Below, one piece after another: positions 34,307-43,135 of a DNA stretch of 64,000 nt. This DNA is from Streptomyces sp. S3(2020) (lineage in GTDB: Bacteria > Actinomycetota > Actinomycetes > Streptomycetales > Streptomycetaceae), in NCBI RefSeq assembly GCF_013044505.1, contig NZ_JABERD010000024.1, forward strand, positions 1 to 64,000. The letters are read 5' to 3'. Made by a program: the position numbers and the translations under genes. Position 1 is the first letter of the stretch. The number at the start of each line of letters is the position of its first letter. The notes beneath the pieces were generated by a model that was not told the DNA's origin, made no database searches, and saw only the letters and a list, made by a program, of their open reading frames with translations.

Positions 34307-35277
34307 CCGCCGACCTTGAGCAGCAGCTTCCCCGTGCTCGTCCGCGTCCCCATCAGCCGGTGCGCCTCCGCCGCCTGCGCCAGGCCGAACTCGGCGGTCA
34401 CCGGCAGGGTCACCGTCCCGTCGGCGACCTTCGCGAAGGCCCGCCCGGTGAGCACCCGCAGCTCGTCCGGCGCGGTCCGGGCGAGGGTGAGGATGGAGAA
34501 GCCGCCGACGGTCACGCCGTAGGGGAACAGCTCGGGCTGCCCGACGCTCCACGGCTCCGCGCCGCTCGCGTTGCCGAAGGAGACCAGGCGCCCGAAAGCC
34601 GCCAGCGAGGCCAGCGAGGCGCGGAAGGTGTCGCCGCCGACCGGGTCGAGGGCTAGGTCGACGCCGCGGCCGCCGGTGGTGTCCCGTACGGCCTTCTCGA
34701 AGTCGCCGACGAAGACCTCGTCGTACGTGCCGTGCTCCTTCGCGAACGCGGCCTTCCCCGCGCTCGACACGACCCCGAGGACGGTGGCCCCGGCCGCCTT
34801 CGCCAGTCGGCCCGCGACCGTCCCGATGCCGCCGGCGGCACCCTGTACGAGGACGGTCTCGCCGGGCTGGAGGCGGCCCACGGAGTGAATGAGCGCGTAC
34901 GACGTCGGCAGCACGGTCGGCAGGGTCGCGGCGGTGCGCGGGCCGACGCCGGAGGGGAGCGGGAAGACGGTGGCCGCGTCCGCGACGGCGACCTCGGCGT
35001 AGCCGCCGCCGGCGGTCAGTGCGGCGACCTCCTGCCCGACGGCGAGCCCGGTGACGCCCGCGCCGAGGGCCCGCACGCGCCCGGACACTTCGAGACCCGG
35101 CCGGAACGGCAGCGACGCCACCCGGTACCCGGTCTCCCGCGCCTTGAGGTCGGCGAAGTTGATCCCGGCGTACGCCACGTCGACGCTCACCTGACCCGGA
35201 CCGGGCTCGGGGACGTCCACCTCGACGGCCCTGAGGACCTCGGGGCCCCCGTGTTCCTGGATCTCGACCGCGCGCAT
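34303..35277 (-). CDS. Medium-chain quinone oxidoreductase (zeta-crystallin-like)
   Basis: This 324-residue MDR protein has the GroES-like start (MRAVEIQEHGGPEVLRAVEVDVPEPGPGQVSVDVAYAGINFADLKAR) and the NADPH-binding Rossmann part (ETVLVQGAAGGIGTVAGRLAKAAGATVLG). The structural and catalytic zinc ligands of alcohol dehydrogenases are missing, as in quinone reductases. It is divergent from an ArsR-type regulator with a four-half-site operator between, which suggests induction by a quinone or electrophile. Confidence 0.92.
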   Translation of the reverse strand: MRAVEIQEHGGPEVLRAVEVDVPEPGPGQVSVDVAYAGINFADLKARETGYRVASLPFRPGLEVSGRVRALGAGVTGLAVGQEVAALTAGGGYAEVAVADAATVFPLPSGVGPRTAATLPTVLPTSYALIHSVGRLQPGETVLVQGAAGGIGTVAGRLAKAAGATVLGVVSSAGKAAFAKEHGTYDEVFVGDFEKAVRDTTGGRGVDLALDPVGGDTFRASLASLAAFGRLVSFGNASGAEPWSVGQPELFPYGVTVGGFSILTLARTAPDELRVLTGRAFAKVADGTVTLPVTAEFGLAQAAEAHRLMGTRTSTGKLLLKVGG

Positions 35278-35295
35278 GGCACACCTCGCCCTGGA

Positions 35296-35350
35296 GAGTG
35301 TTCAACGAAAAGCGAACACTCGCGAGTGTATGGTTTTCATCGAACACTCG
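35296..35350. promoter_or_regulatory. Four-half-site operator between the ArsR-type and oxidoreductase genes
   Basis: GAGTGTTC (35296-35303) and GAACACTC (35314-35321) form one inverted pair; CGAGTGT (35323-35329) and ACACTCG (35344-35350) form a second. The pairs meet in a palindromic ACTCGCGAGT core (35318-35327). Confidence 0.8.
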
Positions 35351-35372
35351 GCAAGCGGCACGAGAGGATGCC

Positions 35373-35699
35373 ATGACGAGTCACCGTGCCGCCCCCGAGC
35401 ACACCCACCCCGACGACGTCCCCGTCCTGACCGCGCTCGCCGCCCTCGCGGACCCCGTACGTGTGCAGCTGGTAAGGGAGTTGGCCGCCTCCGCCGACTG
35501 GTCGCGCAGCTGCGGCACCTTCGACGTGCCCGTCGGGAAGGCGGCCAAGAGCCATCACTTCGCGGTCCTGCGCGCGGCCGGGCTCGTGGAGCAGCGCGAC
35601 GAGGGGCCCAGGCGCGTCAACCGGCTGCGGCGGGAGGAGTTCGACGCCCGTTTCCCGGGGCTGCTGGCGCTGGTTCTGCGCGAGGATGTCGTCTCCTGA
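35373..35699 (+). CDS. ArsR-type winged-helix regulator
   Basis: This 108-residue protein has the winged-helix pattern LTALAALADPVRVQLVRELAASADWSRSCGTF, then GKAAKSHHFAVLRAAGLVEQRDEGPRRVNRLRREEF. The recognition helix is KSHHFAVLRAAG. It lacks an obvious metal-binding Cys pair (one Cys in SCGTF), so an organic or redox ligand is likely. ATG 35373 has GAGAGG upstream. It very probably binds the symmetrical operator at 35296-35350 and controls the divergent oxidoreductase. Confidence 0.88.
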   Translation: MTSHRAAPEHTHPDDVPVLTALAALADPVRVQLVRELAASADWSRSCGTFDVPVGKAAKSHHFAVLRAAGLVEQRDEGPRRVNRLRREEFDARFPGLLALVLREDVVS

Positions 35700-35740
35700 C
35701 CCGTTGTGAACCCTTCGGCCCGTTCCGGCGTCACAGTGGC

Positions 35741-36376
35741 ATGACGACGAACCGCAGGTGGATCGCTGCGGCTGTCGCCACCGCAGGTGTGGTGGTGGGG
35801 GCTGCCCTGTACATCGACGAGCTGGAGACCGGGCACACGGACGGCGGTCTGCCGGCCGCCCCGCGGGAAAGCGCCTCCGCCGGGCAGCCGAGCGCTCCGG
35901 CCGAGGACCGGTGCGTCGGCACCCGCCCGGCGCCCCCGGACGCCGACCCCGACGAGACCCCGCTGGACCGGACCGTGATCCGCATCGACAAGCTGGCCGC
36001 GGGCGAGCACTCAGCCGTCTTCACCGGCCTGGGCGTCGACCAGGACAAGAACGCCGCCGACGTCTGGCGCATCCCCTCCGAGGGCTTCGACACGGCCGCC
36101 TGCGACGCCGCCGAGAAGGGGGTGAAGCTGCGTCTCCACGCCGCCGAGGTCAACCGGAAGACCGTCGACGCCCTCGCCGACCGGATCAGTGCGGACATGT
36201 ACCGCTGGGACGGCACCTTCCAGCTGCGTGAAGTCGGCGTCGACGAGCGGGGGTTCGTACGGGTGGGCGTCGACGACCCGAAGAAGGCCGAACCCCTCGT
36301 GAAGAAGGAGTTCGGCCCCCGGTACATCAAGGTGGAGCACGTTCCGCAGGCTCACGCCTACGCCGACGCCGGCTGA
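35741..36376 (+). CDS. Membrane-anchored extracytoplasmic protein of unknown function
   Basis: This 211-residue protein has an N-terminal helix (RRWIAAAVATAGVVVGAALYIDEL) that may be a signal anchor. A Pro/Ala-rich linker and a small alpha/beta domain follow (TVIRIDKLAAGEHSAVFTGLGVDQDKNAADVWRIPSEGFD). No domain is recognised. No SD is obvious at ATG 35741. The last 19 bases overlap the 3' end of the convergent permease gene. Confidence 0.65.
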   Translation: MTTNRRWIAAAVATAGVVVGAALYIDELETGHTDGGLPAAPRESASAGQPSAPAEDRCVGTRPAPPDADPDETPLDRTVIRIDKLAAGEHSAVFTGLGVDQDKNAADVWRIPSEGFDTAACDAAEKGVKLRLHAAEVNRKTVDALADRISADMYRWDGTFQLREVGVDERGFVRVGVDDPKKAEPLVKKEFGPRYIKVEHVPQAHAYADAG

Positions 36377-37758
36377 TCCGCCCTCCGCAGCACCGCGTAC
36401 AGGCCCGCGCTCACCACGAACCCGACCAGGCACGTGATGTCACCGAACGACGGCCACCTCTCCGGCACCCACCCGACGTATTTCTCCTGGTTGGAGAAGA
36501 GCGGCACCGACACCACGATGCCCGTCAACAGGGCCGCGATACCAGGCCAGTTGGTGAAGGAGCGGTCGCTGATCCTGAGCGACAGCACCTCGTCGGGCGT
36601 CCGCGCCCGCCGCCACCGCTCGACCAGCACCACCCCGAGCCACGGCCCCACCCAGTACGCGATCACCAGCAGGAACGCCTCGTAGGCGTGGCCCGCGTCC
36701 GCCAGCGACGCCCACGCCGCCGCCGTACCGGCGAGACCGCACAGCACGACGATGGCGCTGCGGCCGAGCCACGGCGGGAGCTTCAGACCCAGCGAAGTGA
36801 TCGACATGGCCGAGGAGTACACGTTCAGGGCGTTCGCGGAGACCGCGCCCAGGATGATCGCCAGCAGCACCAAGTGGCTGAGCCAGCCAGGGAGATGGCC
36901 GGTGAAGGCGGCCGTGGGGGTGGCGCCCTCGGGGGCGACGATCGTCGCCGAGGCCGCGCCGATCACCGACACGATCGCGATCGACACGAACAGGCCGACC
37001 GCCGGGTACAGGACCGTCCGGAAGCGGTTCGCCGTACGGGGGAGGTAGCGGGAGTAGTCCGAGGCGCCCGGGTTCCAGCCCGCCGCGTACCCCCAGGCCG
37101 TGCTGAACGCCAGCAGGAATCCGCCGATGCCGCCGCCCGCGCCGGAGCCGCCCAGGTCGGCCTCCTGGAAGGTCCGGACACCGGCCAGCAGGAAGATCAC
37201 CGCGAGGGCCGGGAAGGCGTACTTCTCGAAGGCGTGGACGAAGTTGTGGCCGATGAAGCCGATCACGACCTCGGCGGCGACCACGATCAACAGGGAGGGA
37301 AGCGGCCGCAGGTCCGTCAGGGTGTTGAGGGCGAAGGCCGCGCTCACGCTGTTCACGGCGAACCAACCGACGCCCGCGACAAGGGCGTTCACACCCGACG
37401 GCAGCAGATTCCCCCGGTAGCCGAAGGAGAAGCGGCCGATCGCCATCTGCGGGACACCGAACCGCGGACCGTCCAGCGACAGGATGCCCTGGGTGAGCGC
37501 GCCCAGCGCCGTGCCGAGGAGCAGGGCCGCGGTCGCCTGCCAGAAACTCAGGCCGAAGAAGAGGACCGAGATCACGCCGATGTAGACGGTCGCGAACTCG
37601 ATGTTCGGGGAGGCCCAGGTCCACAGCAACTGGAGCGGGCTGCCGTGGCGCTCGGAGTCCGGGATCGGTTCCGAGCCGGCCGTCTCGACGGCGATGACCT
37701 TGTCACCGTATGCGGGGGCGATGGCCGTGGTGGAGGAACCGGCCGGAGCTGTCGTCAT
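36358..37758 (-). CDS. NCS1-family purine/cytosine permease
   Basis: This 466-residue protein has twelve hydrophobic helices and the NCS1 pattern: LLWTWASPNIEFATVYIGVISV near the start, LSLDGPRFGVPQMAIGRFSFGYRGN, and AWGYAAGWNPGASDYSRYLP. This family takes up cytosine, purines, allantoin or hydantoins. A nucleobase deaminase gene is about 8.5 kb upstream, so cytosine uptake is plausible but unproven. The start MTTAPAGSSTT at 37758 is chosen because the longer frame to 38751 is a shadow of the next gene. Confidence 0.9.
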   Translation of the reverse strand: MTTAPAGSSTTAIAPAYGDKVIAVETAGSEPIPDSERHGSPLQLLWTWASPNIEFATVYIGVISVLFFGLSFWQATAALLLGTALGALTQGILSLDGPRFGVPQMAIGRFSFGYRGNLLPSGVNALVAGVGWFAVNSVSAAFALNTLTDLRPLPSLLIVVAAEVVIGFIGHNFVHAFEKYAFPALAVIFLLAGVRTFQEADLGGSGAGGGIGGFLLAFSTAWGYAAGWNPGASDYSRYLPRTANRFRTVLYPAVGLFVSIAIVSVIGAASATIVAPEGATPTAAFTGHLPGWLSHLVLLAIILGAVSANALNVYSSAMSITSLGLKLPPWLGRSAIVVLCGLAGTAAAWASLADAGHAYEAFLLVIAYWVGPWLGVVLVERWRRARTPDEVLSLRISDRSFTNWPGIAALLTGIVVSVPLFSNQEKYVGWVPERWPSFGDITCLVGFVVSAGLYAVLRRADQPASA

Positions 37759-37914
37759 GCGTCGTAAGTGTCCGGCCCCGACCGGCCCCGGCCCAGGGGC
37801 GCATTGTCCGCTTCGGGAGCCGCACCGGCGTACAACCTGCACGCATCGGCGCCGCCGATGGGGGCATCGGCAGGACGCCCCACTGGCCCGTGGACCAGGG
37901 ACGACGTCCGCTCG

Positions 37915-37926
37915 TAGCTTCGGGAC
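37915..37926 (+). promoter_or_regulatory. Leaderless-type -10 before the DMT gene
   Basis: TAGCTT (37915-37920) lies six bases before the ATG at 37927 and there is no SD, the arrangement of a leaderless transcript. Confidence 0.45.
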
Positions 37927-38889
37927 ATGACACCGCAGAGCAAGGGCACAGGGGCCAAGGGCACCGAGGCCAAGGGCATCGCCCAGCTGACGACCGCGAT
38001 GGTGCTCTCCGGCACCCTCGGCGTCTTCGTCGTCGAGTCGGGCGCCTCGCCCTTCAACGTCGTCTTCTTCCGCGTCCTGTTCGGCGCCCTCGCCCTCGGC
38101 GGCTACATCCTCGCCCGCGGCTGGTTCCGCGAACGCGGCCTCGGCTTCACCCCCCGCACCCTCGGACTCGCCGTCCTGGGAGGGGTGTTCATCGTCTTCA
38201 ACTGGGTCCTGCTCTTCGAGTCGTACGAGAACACGTCGATCTCCGTGGCGACGGTGGTCTACCACACCCAGCCGTTCTACGTCGTGCTGCTGGGCGCCCT
38301 GTTCTTCCGCGAGCGGCTGTCGGCCGCCAAGGCCGGCTGGATCGCGCTCGCCTTCGCGGGACTGATCCTCGTATCGGGCGTGACGCCGGGGGACTTCACC
38401 AGCGGTGGGACCTATCTCCTCGGTGTCGGACAGGCGTTGCTCGCCGCCCTCCTCTACGGCCTGTCCACCGTCGTCACCAAGCGGATCACCGGCGTACGAC
38501 CCCACCTCATCGCCCTGGTCCAGGTCGTCGTCGGCATCCCGCTGCTGCTCCCCTTCGCCGACTTCGGCGCGATGGCCGGCACGGGCGCGGACTGGGGCTG
38601 GCTGGTCGGGCTCGGGTTCATCCACACGGGTGTCATGTACGTCCTGATGTACGCCGCCTACGCCCAGCTGCCGCTCTCGAAGATCGCCGTGCTCGCCTTC
38701 CTCTACCCGGCCGTCGCGATGGTCATGGACTGGGCGGTGTACGGCCACCACATCGGCCTCGTGCAGGCGCTGGGCGTCCCGCTGATCGTGCTGGCGAGCC
38801 TGAAGGTGACGCTGGCCCGCGATCCCCGGGTCGTCACGTCCCGTCGTACGACGTCTGCTCCCGCACCAGCCGCACCGCGGTCTCGATGA
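37927..38889 (+). CDS. EamA/DMT-superfamily transporter
   Basis: This 320-residue protein has ten helices in two EamA repeats: LTTAMVLSGTLGVFVVESGASPFNVVFFRVLFGALALGGY, and VYHTQPFYVVLLGALFFRERLSAAKAGWIALAFAGLILV. It probably exports a metabolite or amino acid. The last 56 bases run into the 3' end of the convergent LysR gene, giving an unusually long overlap. The Arg/Pro-rich C-terminal tail encoded there is probably not conserved. Confidence 0.88.
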   Translation: MTPQSKGTGAKGTEAKGIAQLTTAMVLSGTLGVFVVESGASPFNVVFFRVLFGALALGGYILARGWFRERGLGFTPRTLGLAVLGGVFIVFNWVLLFESYENTSISVATVVYHTQPFYVVLLGALFFRERLSAAKAGWIALAFAGLILVSGVTPGDFTSGGTYLLGVGQALLAALLYGLSTVVTKRITGVRPHLIALVQVVVGIPLLLPFADFGAMAGTGADWGWLVGLGFIHTGVMYVLMYAAYAQLPLSKIAVLAFLYPAVAMVMDWAVYGHHIGLVQALGVPLIVLASLKVTLARDPRVVTSRRTTSAPAPAAPRSR

Positions 38890-39736
38890 ACAGTGTCAGA
38901 TGGCGTGGCCGGCGCTTCCCCGCCCGCCACGCCACCTGCGTGTACAGCTGGAACGGCGGCTCCCACGGCAGCTCGGCCAGCACCCCGGACGCCAGCTCCG
39001 CGCCCACCGTCACCCGCGGCAGCAGCGCGATACCGAGACCGCCCGCCACCCCCCGCTTGGTCGCCTCGATCGTGCCGAACTCCATGAACGGCGGCGGGGA
39101 TCCGGTGCGGTGGACCAGCTCGGACTCGAAGAGGTCGCGGTAGGGACAGCCGGGTTCGGTGCCGACGAGCTGGACCTCGGCGAGGTCCTCCGTCTTCAAC
39201 GGCCGGTGCGGGAGCGGATGGCCGGGCGCGGCGACCAGGACCAGCGGCTCCGGCGCGAGCACCCTGCTCTCCAGGCCCGCGTGCTCGGTCTCCGGCTCCA
39301 TCAGGAACCCCACGTCGTAGGTGCCCTGCCGCAGCGCCTTGCGGGTCTCGTCGCCCAGCGTCGTGCGCAGGGAGAGCCGGACCCCCGGATAGCGGTGGTG
39401 GAAGAGCTCCAGGAGCGGCGGCAGCCGGTAGGAGGTCAGCGACTCCATCGTGCCGACGGCGAGCGCGCCCGAGGGTTCCTCCGCGTCGACGACCGCCGCG
39501 CGGGCCTCCTCGCCCAGCTCGATGATCTGCCGGGCGTACGGCAGGAGCCGCTCACCGGCCTCCGTCAGCCGGATGCGGCTGCCGAGGCGGTCGAAGAGCG
39601 GGGTGCCGAGGGAGTCCTCCAGGGCGCGGATCTGGCTGGTCACGCTGGACTGCGCGTAGTTCAGCTCGGCCGCGGCCCGGGTGAAGCTCAGGACGGTCGC
39701 GACCTTCTCGAAGGTGACGAGCAGCCGCAGCTCCAT
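38834..39736 (-). CDS. LysR-family transcriptional regulator
   Basis: This 300-residue protein has an N-terminal winged helix (LRLLVTFEKVATVLSFTRAAAELNYAQSSVTSQIRALEDSLGTPLFDRLG) and a periplasmic-binding-protein-like effector domain. Its ATG at 39734-39736 shares one base with the stop of the PLDc_N gene (TGATG), so the two are coupled. It converges on the DMT exporter gene, a possible target. Confidence 0.92.
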   Translation of the reverse strand: MELRLLVTFEKVATVLSFTRAAAELNYAQSSVTSQIRALEDSLGTPLFDRLGSRIRLTEAGERLLPYARQIIELGEEARAAVVDAEEPSGALAVGTMESLTSYRLPPLLELFHHRYPGVRLSLRTTLGDETRKALRQGTYDVGFLMEPETEHAGLESRVLAPEPLVLVAAPGHPLPHRPLKTEDLAEVQLVGTEPGCPYRDLFESELVHRTGSPPPFMEFGTIEATKRGVAGGLGIALLPRVTVGAELASGVLAELPWEPPFQLYTQVAWRAGKRRPRHLTLFIETAVRLVREQTSYDGT

Positions 39737-40074
39737 CAGCTGTCCTTGGAGCCGTCCTCGTCGCGCTCCTTCTTGTCCTCATTGAGGGACTTCTCCTCAT
39801 TGAGGGACTTCAGGAACTCCGGGTTGTCGTCCGGGGCGACCCACTGGCCGCGCCCACCGCGCTCGCGCACCCCGGACCAGCCCTCGGCCGCGGGGCTGCG
39901 CTTCTTGCCCGCGATCAGCCACGAGATCGAGCCGACGAGCGGGAACAGCAGCACGAGGATGGCCCACAGCGGCTTGGGCATGTGGCGGACGTCCTCCTCC
40001 TTCGTGCTGATGCAGTCGATGAACGTGTACACGCTCAACGCCAGGGGGATCAGGAACATCAGCACCCGGAGCAT
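39736..40074 (-). CDS. PLDc_N-type small membrane protein
   Basis: This 112-residue protein has two helices ([21 protein letters not shown] and [23 protein letters not shown]) with the PLDc_N signature, including the W-x-(I/L) and GxxxW-x-(I/V)-AG segments. No phospholipase domain is attached. The acidic tail carries a duplicated KSLNE motif produced by an 18-bp tandem duplication. It lies directly upstream of the lysR gene in the same transcript. Confidence 0.82.
   Translation of the reverse strand: MLRVLMFLIPLALSVYTFIDCISTKEEDVRHMPKPLWAILVLLFPLVGSISWLIAGKKRSPAAEGWSGVRERGGRGQWVAPDDNPEFLKSLNEEKSLNEDKKERDEDGSKDS
39776..39811. repeat. Perfect 18-bp tandem duplication in the PLDc_N gene
   Basis: Two identical 18-bp units (39776-39793 and 39794-39811) encode the repeated KSLNE(E/D) in the C-terminal tail of the PLDc_N protein. 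The reading frame is kept. Confidence 0.9.
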
Positions 40075-40103
40075 GGGTCCTCTCCAGCGAAACGGTCGAC
40101 GGG

Positions 40104-40122
40104 CCGGGGGCACGGCCCCCGG
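40104..40122. repeat. GC hairpin in the divergent mqn/PLDc_N intergenic region
   Basis: CCGGGGGC (40104-40111) and GCCCCCGG (40115-40122) enclose ACG. It sits between two divergent genes, so a terminator is unlikely; it may be an operator or attenuator. Confidence 0.45.
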
Positions 40123-40161
40123 GTTCAGGCCCAGGGTAGCCGCTCGGGGATACTTGACCCC

Positions 40162-41619
40162 ATGGCTTACGACGATCTTCGCTCCCTGCTCAGGGCCCTG
40201 GAGCGCGAGGGCGACCTCAAGCGCATCAAGGCCGAGGTGGATCCGTACTTGGAGGTCGGGGAGATCGTCGACCGGGTACAGAAGTCAGGGGGCCCGGCGC
40301 TGCTCTTCGAGAACGTGAAGGGCTCCTCGATGCCCCTCGCGATGAACGTCTTCGGGACCGACCGCCGGCTGCTGAAGGCGCTGGGCCTGAAGTCGTACTC
40401 CGAGATCTCGGAGAAGATCGGCGGCCTGCTGCGGCCCGAGCTGCCGCACGGCTTCGTGGGCGTGCGGGAGGCCTTCGGGAAGCTCGGCGCGATGACGCAC
40501 GTGCCGCCGAAGAAGGTGAAGTCCGGCGACGCGCCCGTGCAGGAGGTCGTCCTCACCGGTGACGACGTCGACCTGGACCAGCTCCCCGCCCTCTTCACCT
40601 GGCCGCAGGACGGCGGCTCCTTCTTCAACCTGGGCCTGACCCACACCAAGGACCCGGAGTCCGGGATCCGCAACCTCGGTCTGTACCGGCTCCAGCGCCA
40701 CGACAAGCGCACGATCGGCATGCACTGGCAGATCCACAAGGACAGCCGCAACCACTACCAGGTCGCCGCGCGGCGCGGTGAGCGCCTTCCGGTCGCGATC
40801 GCCTTCGGCTGCCCGCCGGCCGTGTCCTACGCCTCCACCGCGCCGCTCCCCGGCGACATCGACGAGTACCTCTTCGCCGGCTTCCTCGCGGGCAAGCGCA
40901 TCGAGATGGTCGACTGCAAGACGGTGCCGCTCCAGGTGCCGGCGCAGGCGGAGGTCGTGATCGAGGGCTGGCTGGAGCCGGGCGAGATGCTCCCCGAGGG
41001 CCCCTTCGGCGACCACACGGGCTTCTACACCCCGCAGGAACCCTTCCCCGCGCTGAAGATCGACTGTGTGACGATGCGGAAGCGGCCGCTGCTCCAGTCG
41101 ATCGTGGTGGGCAGGCCCCCGACGGAGGACGGCCCGCTGGGCAAGGCGACGGAGCGCTTCTTCCTCCCGCTGCTGAAGATCATCGTCCCCGACATCGTGG
41201 ACTACCACCTGCCCGAGGCGGGCGGCTTCCACAACTGCGCGATCGTCTCGATCGACAAGAAGTACCCCAAGCACGCCCAGAAGGTGATGCACGCGATCTG
41301 GGGCGCCCACATGATGTCCCTGACGAAGCTGATCGTGGTGGTCGACTCCGACTGCGACGTCCACGACCTCCACGAGGTCGCGTGGCGGGCGCTGGGGAAC
41401 ACGGACTACGCCCGTGACCTGAGCGTCGTGGAAGGACCCGTCGACCATCTCGACCACGCCTCCTACCAGCAGTTCTGGGGTGGCAAGGCGGGGATCGACG
41501 CGACGAAGAAGTGGCCCGAGGAGGGCTACACCCGTGACGGAGGCTGGCCCGACATGGTGGTGTCCGACCCGGAGACGGCGGCGAAGGTCGACCGACGCTG
41601 GAAGGAATACGGACTGTGA
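40162..41619 (+). CDS. Menaquinone biosynthesis decarboxylase (UbiD family)
   Basis: This 485-residue protein is a UbiD-type prenylated-FMN decarboxylase of the futalosine menaquinone pathway. Recognisable parts are [19 protein letters not shown] at the N-terminus, [38 protein letters not shown], and [29 protein letters not shown]. It decarboxylates a 1,4-dihydroxy-6-naphthoate-type intermediate, using the cofactor made by UbiX (43810). It is coupled to mqnP by a GTGA overlap. Confidence 0.95.
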   Translation: MAYDDLRSLLRALEREGDLKRIKAEVDPYLEVGEIVDRVQKSGGPALLFENVKGSSMPLAMNVFGTDRRLLKALGLKSYSEISEKIGGLLRPELPHGFVGVREAFGKLGAMTHVPPKKVKSGDAPVQEVVLTGDDVDLDQLPALFTWPQDGGSFFNLGLTHTKDPESGIRNLGLYRLQRHDKRTIGMHWQIHKDSRNHYQVAARRGERLPVAIAFGCPPAVSYASTAPLPGDIDEYLFAGFLAGKRIEMVDCKTVPLQVPAQAEVVIEGWLEPGEMLPEGPFGDHTGFYTPQEPFPALKIDCVTMRKRPLLQSIVVGRPPTEDGPLGKATERFFLPLLKIIVPDIVDYHLPEAGGFHNCAIVSIDKKYPKHAQKVMHAIWGAHMMSLTKLIVVVDSDCDVHDLHEVAWRALGNTDYARDLSVVEGPVDHLDHASYQQFWGGKAGIDATKKWPEEGYTRDGGWPDMVVSDPETAAKVDRRWKEYGL

Positions 41620-42518
41620 GTTCAGCTTCAGCCGCGATCCCGCAACCGGGACGCACCAAGGCGTTCCTGCGTCTGGTGATGATCGAGCACTCGGTCTTCG
41701 CGCTCCCTTTCGCGTACATCGCCGCGCTCACCGCGATGTTCCAGATGGACAGGAACATCCACTGGGGCCGGCTGCTGCTCGTGACGGTCTGCATGGTCGG
41801 TCTGCGCACCTTCGCGATGGCCGTGAACCGGATCATCGACCGCGAGATCGACGCGCGGAACCCCCGGACGGCGCATCGTGAGCTGGTGACCGGCGCGATG
41901 TCGGTGCGCCACGCCTGGACGGGCGCGCTGGTCGCGGTCGTGGTCTTCCTGGGCTCGGCGGCCCTGCTGAACCCGCTGTGCCTGGCGCTGGCGCCGGTCG
42001 CCGTCATTCCGATGGTGGTCTACCCCTACGGCAAACGGTTCACGAACTTCCCGCAGGCCATCCTCGGTCTCGCCCAGGCGATGGGCCCGGTCGGCGGCTG
42101 GCTGGCGATCACCGGTTCCTGGTCCTGGGACGCGGTCATCCTCGGCCTCGCGGTCGGCATCTGGATCGGCGGCTTCGACCTCATCTACGCCTGCCAGGAC
42201 GTCGAGACGGACCGCGAGGTCGGCGTCATGTCGGTCCCGGCGCGCTTCGGCATCCCGGCGGCGATCTGGGGCGCGCGGGTCTGCCACGCCCTGACCATGG
42301 GCCTGCTGGTCTGGTACGCGGTCGCGACCGACGCGGGCGGGTTCTTCTGGGTGGGCCTGATGATCGTCGCGGGCGCGTTCGTGTACGAGCACAACATCGT
42401 CCGCCCGCATGACCTGTCCCGCCTGAACAGGGCGTTCTTCAGCGTCAACGGCTTCATCGGGATCGCCCTGTTCGTGTGTGCGCTGCTGGATCTCTTGGTT
42501 CGAGGTCTGACCGTGTAG
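41616..42518 (+). CDS. mqnP: Menaquinone biosynthesis prenyltransferase (UbiA family)
   Basis: This 300-residue integral membrane prenyltransferase has nine helices. The first Asp-rich motif is in MAVNRIIDREIDARNPRTAHR and the second in YACQDVETDREVGVMSVPARFG. It attaches the polyprenyl tail to the naphthoate head group of menaquinone. The GTG at 41616 overlaps the decarboxylase stop. The order decarboxylase-mqnP-ubiX-mqnE matches what I remember of S. coelicolor. Confidence 0.95.
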   Translation: MSSASAAIPQPGRTKAFLRLVMIEHSVFALPFAYIAALTAMFQMDRNIHWGRLLLVTVCMVGLRTFAMAVNRIIDREIDARNPRTAHRELVTGAMSVRHAWTGALVAVVVFLGSAALLNPLCLALAPVAVIPMVVYPYGKRFTNFPQAILGLAQAMGPVGGWLAITGSWSWDAVILGLAVGIWIGGFDLIYACQDVETDREVGVMSVPARFGIPAAIWGARVCHALTMGLLVWYAVATDAGGFFWVGLMIVAGAFVYEHNIVRPHDLSRLNRAFFSVNGFIGIALFVCALLDLLVRGLTV

Positions 42519-42562
42519 GTACGGTGCGGCCTACCATCGAGTGCGGAGCGACGGAGGCCGAT

Positions 42563-43135
42563 GTGACTGTCTCGGACAGCGACCGTCCGCACTCGCGGCT
42601 CGCCCGGTACGAGGACATGTTCCGCGGATACCGGACGGAGATCGTCGAGGGCAATATCGTGTTGGGTCCCCTGAGGCCGTTCCACAACCGGACCATCGTC
42701 AGGCTGTGGACCCAACTCGAAGATCAACTGGGTCCGGAGTGGGGCTTCATCAGCGATGTGGCGGTGCCGTTCAGCGACGAGTTCGAATTCTGCCCCGATC
42801 TCGCGGTCATCCCGGCGGCCGAGCAGCAGCGGAACCTGACGGCGTACTCGCCCGACCTGATCGAGCTCGCCATCGAGGTCGTCTCTCCGAGCAGCGTCCG
42901 CAACGACTACGAGGTCAAGAACAAGCAGTACGCCTCCCGGGGCATCCCGAACTATCTGATCTTCGACCCGCGGCAGGGCAGCCTCGTCACGCTCTGGAAT
43001 CCCGGCCCCGACGGCTATCTCGGGCGGGACACACTCGCGTACGGCGGTAAGGCCACAGTGGACACCAAGCTCGGGCGGCTCACCATCGACACCCGCCGCC
43101 TTCCCGTGGACCCGGAGTCGTCCGCTCAGGCCTGA
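42563..43135 (+). CDS. Uma2-family (DUF820) putative restriction-endonuclease-like protein
   Basis: This 190-residue protein has the PD-(D/E)XK-type core of the Uma2 family: YRTEIVEGNIVLGPL, FEFCPDLAVIPA (Asp), then DLIELAIEVVSPSSVRNDYEVKNKQYASRGIPNYLIFDP (Glu-x-x-Ser and Lys). Such proteins are abundant in Streptomyces and their role is unclear. GTG at 42563 follows GGAGG. It interrupts the menaquinone genes, and its 3' end overlaps the convergent rhomboid gene by ten bases. Confidence 0.85.
   Translation: MTVSDSDRPHSRLARYEDMFRGYRTEIVEGNIVLGPLRPFHNRTIVRLWTQLEDQLGPEWGFISDVAVPFSDEFEFCPDLAVIPAAEQQRNLTAYSPDLIELAIEVVSPSSVRNDYEVKNKQYASRGIPNYLIFDPRQGSLVTLWNPGPDGYLGRDTLAYGGKATVDTKLGRLTIDTRRLPVDPESSAQA

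Noticed and set aside
37759..38751. Upstream extension of the NCS1 permease frame (797 residues in all)
   Set aside because: The extra N-terminal part is antisense to the DMT gene and is charged, low-complexity shadow sequence; MTTAPAGSSTT at 37758 is the natural start.
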